DNA of 64,000 nucleotides from Candidatus Eiseniibacteriota bacterium (GCA_025360715.1 JANYBS010000222.1:1-64000); one strand, 5' to 3'. Numbered from the stretch's first letter, positions 32,816-41,289 are shown. Made by a program: numbers and translations. The notes: generated by a model from the sequence alone, not told the origin.

Positions 32816-33574
32816 TTACTTGCCGCCGAGGTAGTCCGCCCAGGCGCGGTACACGCGAAGGCGGCGCTCGGCGAGCGTCTGGTCCTTCTGCGCGAGCTTC
32901 TCCTGCGCCGAGGCGCGGTCCTTCTGCGCCTGGATCACCTTCTGCTCGAGCGGCAGCATCTCGGGGTCGGCCTGCGGGTTCTTGCCCGCCATGCGCAACG
33001 CGTACTGCAGTTCCTGTTCGAGCGCCGAGACGGAAGCCTTGGCGTGGTCGAGCCGCGCGCTCACGTCTTCGATGGTCGCGTCGTCCAGATCGACGACGCG
33101 GTCGAAGAACGTGGCCATGAGCTCCTGGCGCTTGCGCTCGGCTTCGAGCGTCTTGCGGTCCGCGTCGAGCTTGGCCTTCTTGGCGGCCTTGACGCGATCG
33201 TTCAGTGCGTCGATCTCGTGCTGTTTCACGTCGAGCGTGGCCTTGTCACTGATGAGCGACTTCTTCGCCTCGAGCAGGTCCGAGTCCGATTGCGTGAGGC
33301 GCTGGTGCTGCTGGTCGAGCTCGGCGCGGATGCCCACTTCGGGCCGCGCGGGCACGAGCCACGGGCGCTTGGGCGCGGGCGACGCCGTGACCGGCGCAGC
33401 CGCTTCGATGGGCGCGGGCGGGATGTACGCGGGCGGCGTGGCTTTCTGAACCGGCATCGTCTGCGCCGTGGAATCGGCTGGCGAGGCGGGGGCCGGCACG
33501 GGCGTGGCCGGCGTCTGCGCGAAGGCGACACTGGCGGTGACGAGGAGTAGCGACATCAGGACGGCGGGCTTCAT
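32816..33574 (-). CDS. periplasmic coiled-coil protein
   Basis: The 252-residue product has a signal peptide (MKPAVLMSLLLVTASVAFA) and a Pro/Ala-rich linker of about 55 residues. A long, highly charged coiled coil follows (KKSLISDKATLDVKQHEIDALNDRVKAAKKAKLDADRK and onward), ending RVYRAWADYLGGK. It lacks enzyme motifs. By its look it is a periplasmic structural or tethering protein, similar in style to YbgF/CpoB or Skp coiled coils but without their signatures. The ATG at 33574 has GGAG 5 bp upstream. The MscS-like fragment gene ends 20 bp upstream on the same strand, so the two may share a transcript. Confidence 0.65.
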   Translation of the reverse strand: MKPAVLMSLLLVTASVAFAQTPATPVPAPASPADSTAQTMPVQKATPPAYIPPAPIEAAAPVTASPAPKRPWLVPARPEVGIRAELDQQHQRLTQSDSDLLEAKKSLISDKATLDVKQHEIDALNDRVKAAKKAKLDADRKTLEAERKRQELMATFFDRVVDLDDATIEDVSARLDHAKASVSALEQELQYALRMAGKNPQADPEMLPLEQKVIQAQKDRASAQEKLAQKDQTLAERRLRVYRAWADYLGGK

Positions 33575-33594
33575 GGCAACTCCGAGGAAGGGTC

Positions 33595-33852
33595 TCATTC
33601 GGTGGCGACGCGGTTGTCGCGACGCGCGACCTGTTCGAGAAAAGCGGTGTTGGGCACGGCGATGGTCTGGCCGTCGGCATCCAGGACTGTCTGCATCGCC
33701 GTGATCGCGCGCAGTGTACCGCGTTGGCCGGCGATCTCGACCGACTGCCCGGCGCCGAAGCGCCGGCGCGCATAGAAACCGGCAACGAGATTGCGGGTGG
33801 TGTCGCGCGCCTTGCGCCCCCCCGCCGCGTGCATCCTCGGCTCACGGTTCAT
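33595..33852 (-). CDS. solitary MscS-type beta domain, probably a truncated channel
   Basis: The 85-residue frame encodes FYARRRFGAGQSVEIAGQRGTLRAITAMQTVLDADGQTIAVPNTAFLEQ. This is the middle beta domain of MscS-family mechanosensitive channels, including the GxVxxI-like turn and the (I/V)PN motif. The pore helices that should precede it are missing: the frame upstream of the ATG at 33852 meets a TGA five codons earlier. The C-terminal alpha/beta domain is absent as well. It is either a pseudogene remnant or a small soluble derivative. No ribosome-binding site is obvious. Confidence 0.55.
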   Translation of the reverse strand: MNREPRMHAAGGRKARDTTRNLVAGFYARRRFGAGQSVEIAGQRGTLRAITAMQTVLDADGQTIAVPNTAFLEQVARRDNRVATE

Positions 33853-34222
33853 GAAAAGTCCGAGTCAGGGTCAGGGGGACCATAGCGTGCCCGACGCGGC
33901 GTGGGAAACGCCTTTGAAGCGCCATGTGACATTTCGCATCCGCGGGTGGTCTGAAAGAGGCGCAAGAGATGAACGCCGCGAGCGATCGCGACGCGCAGCC
34001 GGACATCACGCCTTGCGCCCACCCGCCGCCCATGAGCAATCGATCCTTTCGCGGTGATCGCCCACATGATGACAGGCATTTCGCGCGATGGGGCCCGTGG
34101 AACGCCCTCGTGGCCAGGTGGAGCCCTATGGAATCCGACACCTCGACCGAGACTTGGGACGAGAGGCAGTCGCTCCCCCCCGCGGACGGCGGCTCGTATC
34201 CCCCTGAGCTCGTGAGGACTCG
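33853..34222. other. 370-bp divergent intergenic region without a convincing gene
   Basis: This gap separates the MscS-like fragment from the chemoreceptor gene. It contains only short overlapping shadow ORFs with Arg/Pro/Ala-rich products. A short direct repeat (GTCAGGGTCAGG near 33865) and a GCGATCGC palindrome near 33980 are the only patterns I see. It presumably holds the chemoreceptor promoter. Confidence 0.4.
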
Positions 34223-36373
34223 ATGGCGGTTGCACCCGTTCGCTCTTCCTCCGCGAAGCCCGCGCGGCGTATCGAGGACCTGAAGGCCTTGTGGCCTGTC
34301 GTCGCCGCGGTGGCCTCGGCAGTCGTGCTGACCGCGCTGTTGTTCGTGGACCTGCAGCGCAGCAAGGCTGATGCGATCCGTCAGGCGAAGGAGGGCCTGC
34401 TCTCGACCCAATTCGCGCCCAAGCAGCGCGAACTCGAGCACTTCTTCGCGTTGAGCTACCAGACGATCCGCACGATCGGCCTGCTCCCGAGCGTGCGCGC
34501 GATCCCCGGCGGCAATCGCAAGAACGAGCATGAGGACGTGATCCGCGAGAAGCGCTTCACCATCGAGGGTGACCGCACGGTGCAGCAGCTGTACAACAAC
34601 CTTGCGGCGAATGTGAGCGTCTCGGAAGTCTATTGCGTCGTGGATGGCTTCGACCGCTCGCGTGGCGAGGTGCCGTTCTTCATGTATGACCATCTCGAAC
34701 TCGGCGCGGGTACTCAGGCCGCAGCGACGGAAGAGACGAAGACCGCCGACACGCCGGACGAATATGAAGAGGACGAGTACGCGTACTATCTCAGGCAACT
34801 GGAACAGCTGCGCACGATTCGTCCGCGCCTCGATATTCAGAAGCTCGACGACATCCCGGCAGTTCTCAGCCCGGTGATGCGCACGTGTGACAACGCGCAG
34901 TACACATCAAAGTCGCACGGCAACGTCGCCGACGCAGCAGGACTGCTTTACTCCGTGCCGTTCTACGACCAGAACCGCCACTTCCGCGGGATCATCTCGG
35001 CCATCTTTCGGACCAACGTGCTGGAGGCTGCGCTGGTCGGCGTGCCGTTCCTGCCGATCACCGAAGACGACCAGAAGGCCGCGAAGACCGCGGGCTTCTT
35101 CATTCCAAAGGTCACGTCGGATTTCGTGCTCGTGAATCTGGACCGCGGTATCGTGATCGGCGACCGGCGCGACCCCGACCTGCAACAGCGCGCGCAGGCG
35201 TTTGTCACGGCGCAGGGCAAGGGCGACGACAACTTGTACATGGGCAAGCTCCAGTTGGTGGATTCGTCGCCGTGGTACCTGGTCTACCGGTACGATCCCG
35301 CGGCGCTGCACACGACGATCGTGCGCGAGAACCAGCGCTTCGCTGTGGAACTGGGGGCGCTGCTGATCTTGATGCTGTCGATCATCCTCGGGCCCGTGGG
35401 CATTTACCTCAAGAAGACGCGTGTACTGCAGGTGGAGTCGCGCATCCGCGAGATCGCCAACGGCGGCGGCGACCTGACGCGCCGGCTCGATATCCAGCGC
35501 ACGGACGAAGTGGGCAAGCTCGGTCGCAGCTTCGATGGCTTGCTCGATCGCGTACACGACCTGATCGTGCGCATCAAGTATTCGGCCGAAGACGTGAGCG
35601 TCGGCACGAACGAGATCCTGCAGGGCAACGACGGACTCTCGCAGGTGCTGCAAGGCCAGGCCGCGAACACGGAACAACTGGCATCGTCGATCGCTACCCT
35701 GAGCGGCTCCGTGCAACAGAGCGCGGCACGAGCGCGTGAACTCAGCGCGCTTGCGCTGGGCACCTCGGACGTGGCCGACAAGGGTGGTGTGCTCGTGGAC
35801 CGTTCACGCCACGCCATGAGTGGCGTGGTCGAGTCGTCGAAGAAGATCGCGCATATCGTGGAGTTGGTGCAGGAGATCGCGTTCCAGACGAACCTGCTCG
35901 CGCTCAATGCCGGCGTGGAAGCGGCGCGGGCCGGTGAGCATGGCCGCGGATTCGCGGTGGTCGCCAGTGAGGTGCGTTCGCTGGCCGAGCGCACGACCAC
36001 TGCGGCGCGCGAGATCCGCGGACTCATCGAGGACGCCTCGCAGCGTACGTCCGACATGCAGAGTTGCATCGAGGAGTCGGGCGCCAAGTTGCATGAGGTC
36101 GCCACGGCGATCCGTACGGTGGCCACGCGTATCACCGCGATCGCCGAGACGAGCGAGGAGCAGTCACGCGAGATCGCGGCGCTCAACGAAGCGGTCGGCG
36201 ACATCGACCGCACCGTGCAGCAGAACAGCGCGGTCGCCGAGGAGACCACGGCGGTGGCAGGTGCGCTGGCCGAGCAGGCGGCGGGGCTGCAGGAGCTCGT
36301 GTCTCGCTTCAAGGTGCACGACCACGAGATCGGCGACGCGGCCACCGAGGATGCTCAGCGCCGCGCCGCCTGA
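34223..36373 (+). CDS. methyl-accepting chemotaxis protein
   Basis: The 716-residue transducer has TM1 at about residues 23-44, a periplasmic sensor of about 325 residues with the look of a double-Cache-type domain, TM2 near 373-397 ([19 protein letters not shown]), a HAMP domain ([29 protein letters not shown]) and a C-terminal signalling domain. The conserved hairpin tip, which contacts CheA and CheW, is intact ([20 protein letters not shown]). No C-terminal CheR-binding pentapeptide is present. There are no other chemotaxis genes in the window. The ATG at 34223 has GAGGA 5 bp upstream. The ligand cannot be inferred. Confidence 0.93.
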   Translation: MAVAPVRSSSAKPARRIEDLKALWPVVAAVASAVVLTALLFVDLQRSKADAIRQAKEGLLSTQFAPKQRELEHFFALSYQTIRTIGLLPSVRAIPGGNRKNEHEDVIREKRFTIEGDRTVQQLYNNLAANVSVSEVYCVVDGFDRSRGEVPFFMYDHLELGAGTQAAATEETKTADTPDEYEEDEYAYYLRQLEQLRTIRPRLDIQKLDDIPAVLSPVMRTCDNAQYTSKSHGNVADAAGLLYSVPFYDQNRHFRGIISAIFRTNVLEAALVGVPFLPITEDDQKAAKTAGFFIPKVTSDFVLVNLDRGIVIGDRRDPDLQQRAQAFVTAQGKGDDNLYMGKLQLVDSSPWYLVYRYDPAALHTTIVRENQRFAVELGALLILMLSIILGPVGIYLKKTRVLQVESRIREIANGGGDLTRRLDIQRTDEVGKLGRSFDGLLDRVHDLIVRIKYSAEDVSVGTNEILQGNDGLSQVLQGQAANTEQLASSIATLSGSVQQSAARARELSALALGTSDVADKGGVLVDRSRHAMSGVVESSKKIAHIVELVQEIAFQTNLLALNAGVEAARAGEHGRGFAVVASEVRSLAERTTTAAREIRGLIEDASQRTSDMQSCIEESGAKLHEVATAIRTVATRITAIAETSEEQSREIAALNEAVGDIDRTVQQNSAVAEETTAVAGALAEQAAGLQELVSRFKVHDHEIGDAATEDAQRRAA

Positions 36374-36391
36374 CGAACGCCGGAACGCGCG

Positions 36392-37795
36392 CTACACGAT
36401 CTTCGCGTGCGCGCGATGATGCGCGGTGCGGCCTTGGTAGAGATCGCCCAGGTCGAGCAACGTGGCCTCGGCGAACGGTGCGCCCATGATCTGGAAGCTC
36501 GACGGCAATCCGTGCGCCGCGGGGCCCGCCGGCAGCGCGATCGCCGGCAGTCCGCACGCCACGCCGATCGCGCCTGCTGGATCGGCGTAGGGCAGCGTCT
36601 CGTTCAGGTCGCCCGTCACGGACGGCGCCACCGACTTGAAGTTCGGCGTCACCACCACGTCGTACTTGGAGTAGAAGTCCGCGACGATGTCCTGCAGCTC
36701 CAGGCGCATGCGCCAGAGCTTCATGGTGTCGGCGCCCGTGATGACCTCGGCGATCGCCGGCTGACGCCACGCAAGCTCATCCACGAGCTGCTTCGCGCGG
36801 CCGTCCTGCAGGAACGGTTCGAACGCCGTCATCGCCTCGACGGTGATGAGTAGCCCCGACACCTCGCTCGCCGGGTAGTCCGGGAACTTCGCTTCCTCCA
36901 TCTGCAGGCCGGCGGCCTTGAGCGCAGCCACGCCGGCTTCGAACGCTGTCTTCACCTCGGGCTCGGTGCCCTTGCCCCAATCGGTGGGGATGTACGCGGC
37001 CTTGATCTGGGACAGCGGCTTGCCGCGGCCCGCGCCGAGTTCGAGCTTCTCGGGCGATGAGCTGGCATCGTGTGGATCGAGTCCCGCGATGGCCTGCAAC
37101 ACCAGGCGGCAATCCGCGCTACTGCGCGCGAGCGGGCCGATCTTGTCGAACGTGTACGCGCCGACCATGCCGCCGTAGCGCGAGACCGCGCCATAGGTGG
37201 GGCGCAGGCCGGTGAGGCCGCAGAACGCGGACGGGCACAAGATCGACCCCCATGTCTCGGTGCCGATCGCGAACGCGCAGAAGCCGGCGGCGACGGCGGC
37301 GGCAGAGCCGCTCGAGGAGCCGCCCGTCCAGCGCGTGGGATCCCACGGGTTGCGGCCCGGCCCGGCGACGGAGGCGTTGGGGAAGCGATAGCCCAGACAG
37401 CCGGCGAACTCGACCATGTGTGTCTTGCCGAGCATGACTGCGCCCGCGTCGTGCAGGCGCTGCACCACCGTTGCGTCGTGATCGAAGAGCTGGTCCTTGA
37501 GGAACTTGGTGCCCCAGCCGGTGGGGATGCCCTTGGTCGCGAGCAGGTCCTTGGCACCCCACGGAATTCCGTGCAGAGGTCCGCGCCAACGGTCGGCCGC
37601 GATCTCTTTTTCCGCGGCGCGCGCTTGCGCGAGCGCCAGGTCGGCGGTGACTGTGACGAACGCGTTGTAGCGCGAGTTGAACTTCTCGATGCGCGCAAGA
37701 TACGCCTGCGTGAGTTCGACTGGCGAGAGCTGCTTGTCGCGGAGCTTGTTGGAGAGCTCGCTGACGCTCAGGTACAGGGTGTCGTCGGTGATCAT
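36392..37795 (-). CDS. amidase-signature family hydrolase
   Basis: The 467-residue protein has the complete amidase signature: the catalytic Lys in GIPWGAKDLLATKG (about residue 80), and the cis-Ser/Ser pair in GGSSSGSAAAVAAGF followed by GTETWGSILCPSAFCGLTGLRPTYG. The family includes GatA, fatty-acid amidases and various amide hydrolases. GatA is unlikely because no gatB or gatC is adjacent. No signal peptide is seen. The ATG at 37795 overlaps the stop of the Tat-exported protein gene (ATGA), and both are downstream of a hotdog thioesterase in a coupled three-gene set. Confidence 0.9.
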   Translation of the reverse strand: MITDDTLYLSVSELSNKLRDKQLSPVELTQAYLARIEKFNSRYNAFVTVTADLALAQARAAEKEIAADRWRGPLHGIPWGAKDLLATKGIPTGWGTKFLKDQLFDHDATVVQRLHDAGAVMLGKTHMVEFAGCLGYRFPNASVAGPGRNPWDPTRWTGGSSSGSAAAVAAGFCAFAIGTETWGSILCPSAFCGLTGLRPTYGAVSRYGGMVGAYTFDKIGPLARSSADCRLVLQAIAGLDPHDASSSPEKLELGAGRGKPLSQIKAAYIPTDWGKGTEPEVKTAFEAGVAALKAAGLQMEEAKFPDYPASEVSGLLITVEAMTAFEPFLQDGRAKQLVDELAWRQPAIAEVITGADTMKLWRMRLELQDIVADFYSKYDVVVTPNFKSVAPSVTGDLNETLPYADPAGAIGVACGLPAIALPAGPAAHGLPSSFQIMGAPFAEATLLDLGDLYQGRTAHHRAHAKIV

Positions 37796-38133
37796 CCGCG
37801 CTCCTTGTGGCTGGGCTTCATCACGCGGAAGACGAACGCGGGCTCGGTGCCGGCCGGCAGCTTGTGCGCGCGGATCACCTTGAGCGTGTCGAGCGTGGAG
37901 GCGCGCTGGCGCTGGAATTCTTTCTCGTTCTTCGATGCAGCAGGCGTTGCGGCGCCAGGCTTGGCGTGAGCCGCCGCCGCTGCATGACCGGCGCCCTTGC
38001 GCTTGGTCGCGGCGAGGCTGGCGAGCGGCTGCGCCAGCAGCGCGGCGGAGCCAGCGGCGATCATGGTGACGAACTTGCGGCGGCTGAGCGGTGTGTCGGC
38101 CGTCTTGCGAACGGCCTTCTGCGGATCATTCAC
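37792..38133 (-). CDS. small Tat-exported protein
   Basis: The 113-residue product has a twin-arginine signal (LSRRKFVTMIAAGSAALLA, residues about 16-34) followed by a Lys/Ala-rich linker and a short conserved-looking C-terminus (FQRQRASTLDTLKVIRAHKLPAGTEPAFVF). Such small Tat proteins usually accompany a cofactor-containing partner, but none is adjacent. The GTG start at 38133 has GGGAGAG upstream and overlaps the thioesterase stop as GTGA; its own stop overlaps the amidase ATG. I do not recognise the C-terminal domain. Confidence 0.68.
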   Translation of the reverse strand: MNDPQKAVRKTADTPLSRRKFVTMIAAGSAALLAQPLASLAATKRKGAGHAAAAAHAKPGAATPAASKNEKEFQRQRASTLDTLKVIRAHKLPAGTEPAFVFRVMKPSHKERG

Positions 38134-38573
38134 GAAGTACTCTCCCGGGTGAGAGACCGGCCCTCGAAGACTTCCAGGTTCCGGCGCATGTCGTCCGGGA
38201 CCTGCATGCTGCGTTTGCTGGAGTAGTCGTAGAACACCTGCACCGACCTGGCGGCCACGACCAGACGCTGACTGGACTGCTCGCGGATCTCGTACTCGAA
38301 GCCGAACGACTTGCCGCCGATGAACGAGCAACGGATCTGCAACTCGAGGATCTCGTGCATGAGCGCCTCGGAGCGGAAGTCCACCTCGACGCGTGCCAAT
38401 ATGAATGGCACGACTCGATAATTGGGATCGCCGCCCTTGAACGCGCGCCAGTAGTCCTGCCGCGCGACCTCCAGATACGTGACGTACACGGCGTTGTTGA
38501 TGTGACCCATGGCGTCGGTGTCGCGGAACCGCGGACGCAGCGGGCTGACGACGGTCCACTTCTGCTCGCTCAA
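38130..38573 (-). CDS. hotdog-fold acyl-CoA thioesterase (YbgC/FadM-like)
   Basis: The 147-residue protein matches the 4-hydroxybenzoyl-CoA thioesterase/YbgC type in length and in the active-site motif RDTDAMGHINNAVYVTYLE, whose Asp and following helix form the catalytic site. Members hydrolyse acyl-CoA or aromatic acyl-CoA thioesters in the cytoplasm. It is the first gene of the coupled thioesterase, Tat-protein and amidase set. The ATG at 38573 is the only sensible start. Confidence 0.87.
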   Translation of the reverse strand: MSEQKWTVVSPLRPRFRDTDAMGHINNAVYVTYLEVARQDYWRAFKGGDPNYRVVPFILARVEVDFRSEALMHEILELQIRCSFIGGKSFGFEYEIREQSSQRLVVAARSVQVFYDYSSKRSMQVPDDMRRNLEVFEGRSLTRESTS

Positions 38574-38608
38574 GCGCTACCTCGACAAGGCTCGGGAAGG
38601 AGACGCTG

Positions 38609-39886
38609 CTAGAACGCGTTCATGGTATGCAGGAACGCCGGGCGCGCGCGGAACCATGGCTCGAGCACCTCGACGCCGCCGCGCAGGTCGTCGATCAATC
38701 CGCCCTCGGCTGCGCGCTCCGGTGTGAGCGAGCCCGCGACGATCGCCGCGAGCGCCTCGACCGGCGCGACGATCTTGGGGCCGCGCGAACCGCCCGCGCG
38801 CACGGGCTCGGGGCGTACGTGCAACTGGCCTTCGCGCGCATGCACGCGCCACGCGCGGGCATTGAGCGGCAGCACGGGGTCCGTGATCTCGATCGTGACC
38901 TCGCCGCGCGCCTGCGGCGCCACCGGGACGCGCTCGAGCGCGCCCTTCACGTCGACCAGGCGCAGCATCGCGCCGTGGCCGCTGTGGCCGCCGGTGCGCA
39001 GCACGCCCAGCTTGAGGTCGCCGCGCAGGTTGGCGGCGTCGCCCATGACCGTGGGCCAGAGCGCATCGCCGGGTGCAGCGATCACGATCTCGCTGGCCTG
39101 ATCGCGCATGCCGTGCAGGTATGCCCATAGCCCGCGGTACGCGGCGGGCGTGGACGCCATGAACTCATTCACCGTCACGATCAGCTTCCACGGGCCATCG
39201 CCCGCGTCGATCTGGTACTGCAGGTAGCCTTCGATCTGTCCGCGGCGCTTGCCCTCGTGCACGACCCAGTCACCTTCGTAGCCCCAGAGCCGCTTCTCCC
39301 ACCATTCGGCGCGGCGCGCGAGCGCCCAGTGCCCGCGCGTCTGCACCTCGCGGTTGTAAAGCTCCTGCACGGCGGGCCGGTCTGGGAGCCTTAGTCGGCG
39401 CACGCGCCGCACTTCGTCGGACGGCGGCAGCAGCGCGGGCGGCAGGCTGAGCAACTGCGGGCGCTCGATGAGCCCCCAACCGAACTTGCGGTAGAAGTCG
39501 GTGCGGAACGGATACAGCAAGCACAGCACATCGCCGCGCTGGCGCATCTCGCGCAGCGTGGCGCGCAGGAACGCTTCGGCGATGCCGCGGCGGCGATGCT
39601 CCGGCGAGACGGCGACCGAGCCGATGCCCGTGACCTGGAGCGCCTGCGTGCGCACGAACGCGTGCAGCGGATAGAGCACGAGCGAGCTCACGATCTCGCC
39701 ATCGAGTTCCCCCACGCGCACGTCGCGCAGCGTGAAGCGAGGGTGCTCGGTGAAGAACTCGCGATACGCCTCGGCGCTGCGCATGCGGTACGCGCGGTAC
39801 GAGAGCTCGGCGAGCGTATCCACGTCGGTGCGGCGCGCGGCGCGATAGCGCAATGCGGGTGCGCGCGGCGGGCGGGTGCGGGTCAT
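38609..39886 (-). CDS. Eis-like GNAT acetyltransferase with SCP2-type C-terminal domain
   Basis: The 425-residue protein has an N-terminal GNAT domain with the acetyl-CoA loop SVAVSPEHRRRGIAEAFL, a second GNAT-like middle region (WWEKRLWGYEGDWVVHEGK), and a C-terminal sterol-carrier-like segment (VTIEITDPVLPLNARAWRVHA). This three-domain layout is that of the Eis family, whose mycobacterial members acetylate aminoglycosides and lysine residues. The substrate here is unknown. The ATG at 39886 overlaps the stop of the lipoprotein gene (ATGA); the longer track ORF runs through that gene. Confidence 0.87.
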   Translation of the reverse strand: MTRTRPPRAPALRYRAARRTDVDTLAELSYRAYRMRSAEAYREFFTEHPRFTLRDVRVGELDGEIVSSLVLYPLHAFVRTQALQVTGIGSVAVSPEHRRRGIAEAFLRATLREMRQRGDVLCLLYPFRTDFYRKFGWGLIERPQLLSLPPALLPPSDEVRRVRRLRLPDRPAVQELYNREVQTRGHWALARRAEWWEKRLWGYEGDWVVHEGKRRGQIEGYLQYQIDAGDGPWKLIVTVNEFMASTPAAYRGLWAYLHGMRDQASEIVIAAPGDALWPTVMGDAANLRGDLKLGVLRTGGHSGHGAMLRLVDVKGALERVPVAPQARGEVTIEITDPVLPLNARAWRVHAREGQLHVRPEPVRAGGSRGPKIVAPVEALAAIVAGSLTPERAAEGGLIDDLRGGVEVLEPWFRARPAFLHTMNAF

Positions 39887-40419
39887 CGTTTCATCTCCTC
39901 GACCAGATAGAGCGCGGCACCATCGACCTTGGAGCGCGTGATGCCGGGGCCGCGCAAGCGCTTGCCGCCACCGGTCTCGGACAACACGTTCGCAGGCTGC
40001 CACTCGGAAGTGAAGTGCGACAGGATCTCGACGCGATACCGCGCGACCGGCAGCGGGCCCATATCACCCATGAAAGGCGGCGAGCCGAACGTGCCGTGGT
40101 CCACGGTGACTTGGGTGGAGGCGACCATCGCGTTGCTCTTCATGTCGTGTACCGATACCTGGACGCGAGTGCCCTCGGGAAGGCGGGTCTTGCCGGTCAC
40201 CCGCAGCGCGCCGGTGTTCATGCGGATCAGGTCGAAGGACGCGACGAGCGGCTTGCCGTTCGTGAGGCCCGAGGTGTCGATGCCGCCGGGGAGTGTCTCG
40301 AAAGTCAGGTCCTTCTGGCCGTCGTCCGAGCCGGATCCTTGGCCGCAGCCGGCGGCGAGGCCGCCTGCCAAAAGCGCGGCGGCGAATCCGAGGAGGCCCC
40401 AGCGGGCGAGAAGGCGCAT
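39883..40419 (-). CDS. small lipoprotein of unknown function
   Basis: The 178-residue product has a lipoprotein signal peptide with lipobox LAAGC (Cys25), a short Gly/Ser/Asp linker, and a beta-rich domain (TGALRVTGKTRLPEGTRVQVSVHD, VARYRVEILSHFTSEWQ). The domain could be Ig-like, but I cannot name a family. It is coupled to the Eis-like acetyltransferase by a 4-bp overlap. Its upstream region faces the SAM-riboswitch transcript in the divergent direction. Confidence 0.7.
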   Translation of the reverse strand: MRLLARWGLLGFAAALLAGGLAAGCGQGSGSDDGQKDLTFETLPGGIDTSGLTNGKPLVASFDLIRMNTGALRVTGKTRLPEGTRVQVSVHDMKSNAMVASTQVTVDHGTFGSPPFMGDMGPLPVARYRVEILSHFTSEWQPANVLSETGGGKRLRGPGITRSKVDGAALYLVEEMKR

Positions 40420-40519
40420 GTCCGCAACTTAGCCGAGGGGGCCCGGGAGCGAAAGCGGATAAGCGTGGAAAGTGTTTCGGGACAGCACATAAGCCGAACG
40501 TCCGGGCTGACCCGGGGTG

Positions 40520-40543
40520 GTGCGCCGAAGATTGCATCTGCCC
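40520..40543 (+). repeat. copy 1 of a 24-bp intergenic element
   Basis: The element begins GTGCGCCGAAGATTGC and ends ATCTGCCC. It recurs in inverted orientation at 41894-41917 with one mismatch. It lies about 40 bp upstream of the riboswitch promoter and 100 bp upstream of the divergent lipoprotein gene. Confidence 0.7.
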
Positions 40544-40573
40544 ATGGACCCCCGGCGGGGGAAGAAATCTTCG
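40526..40573. other. nested hairpin upstream of the riboswitch promoter
   Basis: CGAAGATT (40526-40533) pairs with AATCTTCG (40566-40573). Inside, CCCCC (40549-40553) pairs with GGGGG (40557-40561). The outer arm overlaps the 24-bp repeat. It may be a protein-binding site or the end of another transcript. The rest of the gap from 40420 to 40519 shows nothing else recognisable. Confidence 0.45.
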
Positions 40574-40582
40574 CACCCCCCC

Positions 40583-40610
40583 TTGACGTTCTGGAGCCCC
40601 GGACACAAGT
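40583..40610 (+). promoter_or_regulatory. putative promoter of the SAM-riboswitch transcript
   Basis: TTGACG (40583-40588) and ACAAGT (40605-40610) are 16 bp apart. The -10 match is weak, but the predicted start near 40617 falls exactly before the first paired bases of the aptamer, which supports it. Confidence 0.45.
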
Positions 40611-40616
40611 TGCATT

Positions 40617-40704
40617 CGTGCATCAAGAGCGGCCCGTTGTGAACCGGGTCCGGCAACCTGGGCGGACACCCAAGGTGCTTCCCGCGGAGACGCGGGGATG
40701 CGGT
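40617..40704 (+). promoter_or_regulatory. SAM-clan riboswitch aptamer
   Basis: The sequence carries the core of S-adenosylmethionine riboswitches in order. ATCAAGAG follows the 5' P1 strand, and P2 ends in GGCAACC. P3 is ACCTGGG/CCCAAGGT around loop CGGACA, then GGTGCTTCC forms J3/4. P4 (CCCGCG, GAGA loop, CGCGGG) comes next, and the 3' P1 strand is GATGCG (40697-40702) pairing with TGCATC (40619-40624). P2 is short and lacks the kink-turn of classical SAM-I. The P3 loop GGACA can pair with TGTCC at 40738-40742, a pseudoknot like that of SAM-IV relatives. It therefore looks like a SAM-I/SAM-IV intermediate. With the downstream terminator it should switch transcription off when SAM is abundant. 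Confidence 0.82.
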
Positions 40705-40752
40705 CGAACAAGCGGCGCGAGCCGCACGACAACGAAGTGTCCACGACTCCAG

Positions 40753-40786
40753 CCCGCAGCCGATGCATTCGGCGTGCGGGTTTCTT
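40753..40786 (+). terminator. riboswitch expression-platform terminator
   Basis: CCCGCA/TGCGGG with inner GCCGA/TCGGC around a TGCAT loop (40753-40780), one bulged G, then TTTCTT. It lies between the aptamer and the start codon at 40888, as expected for transcription attenuation. Confidence 0.8.
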
Positions 40787-40887
40787 CGTCGGTGGCGCTT
40801 CGCCCTCACAAGCGTGAGCGCGTCCTCGTGTCCAGTGCTTGTCGCGGCGGCGTCTGGGTTCCGTCCTCCACACTCGGAGGATCCCTC

Positions 40888-41268
40888 ATGTCGATCGCGC
40901 ACTCGCACCTCTCGCACTCGCAGCCCTTGCACGCGTCCGCCGCGACCGCGCTGCTGCACGCCTTCGCGCCCTGCCTGGTCACTTCGCTCGGCGCCGCCGC
41001 GCACGTGCTGTTGCTGCCGCAGTCGCTGAGCGAGCAGGCCTGTATCGCCGCGGCGCGCGCGCTGTCGAGCGCCGGCGGTCAGGCCGTGACGCTTGTGCTC
41101 GGTGCGGGCCGCGCGTGCGCGATCGACCCGCAGACGCAGGCGGTGACACCGGTGCCCGTGCCACGCCCCGCGCTGATGCGCCATGGCCTGATCGCGCCGG
41201 CGGTGGAGTTCACGCACACGCTCGAGGATGAGCTGCGGTTCTTGCGCCTGCGCGAGAGCTGCGACTGA
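40888..41268 (+). CDS. SAM-riboswitch-controlled protein of unknown family
   Basis: The 126-residue protein has a His/Ser-rich N-terminus (MSIAHSHLSHSQPLH), a mildly hydrophobic Ala/Leu region with one Cys (TALLHAFAPCLVTSLGAAAHVLLLP), a middle segment with a second Cys (LSEQACIAAARALSSAGGQAVTLVLGAGRACAIDP) and an acidic C-terminus (LEDELRFLRLRESCD). There is no clear signal peptide or transmembrane helix. I do not recognise it, and it is not one of the usual SAM-riboswitch targets such as methionine synthesis or transport proteins. GGAGG precedes the ATG at 40888. It appears to be the only gene of its transcript, since the next gene is on the other strand. A role in sulfur or methyl metabolism is inferred only from the riboswitch. 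Confidence 0.68.
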   Translation: MSIAHSHLSHSQPLHASAATALLHAFAPCLVTSLGAAAHVLLLPQSLSEQACIAAARALSSAGGQAVTLVLGAGRACAIDPQTQAVTPVPVPRPALMRHGLIAPAVEFTHTLEDELRFLRLRESCD

Positions 41269-41289
41269 CGCGAGGCCAGGCGCGATGCA

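Noticed and set aside
36392-37795. GatA subunit of the tRNA-dependent amidotransferase
   Set aside because: The amidase signature is shared by many enzymes, and gatB and gatC are absent nearby.
40293-40586. Short ORF containing CAEDCICPW, matched by CADDCICP on the other strand near 41919
   Set aside because: The shared peptide comes from the 24-bp repeat. No start site supports translation, and the DNA-level element explains the match better.
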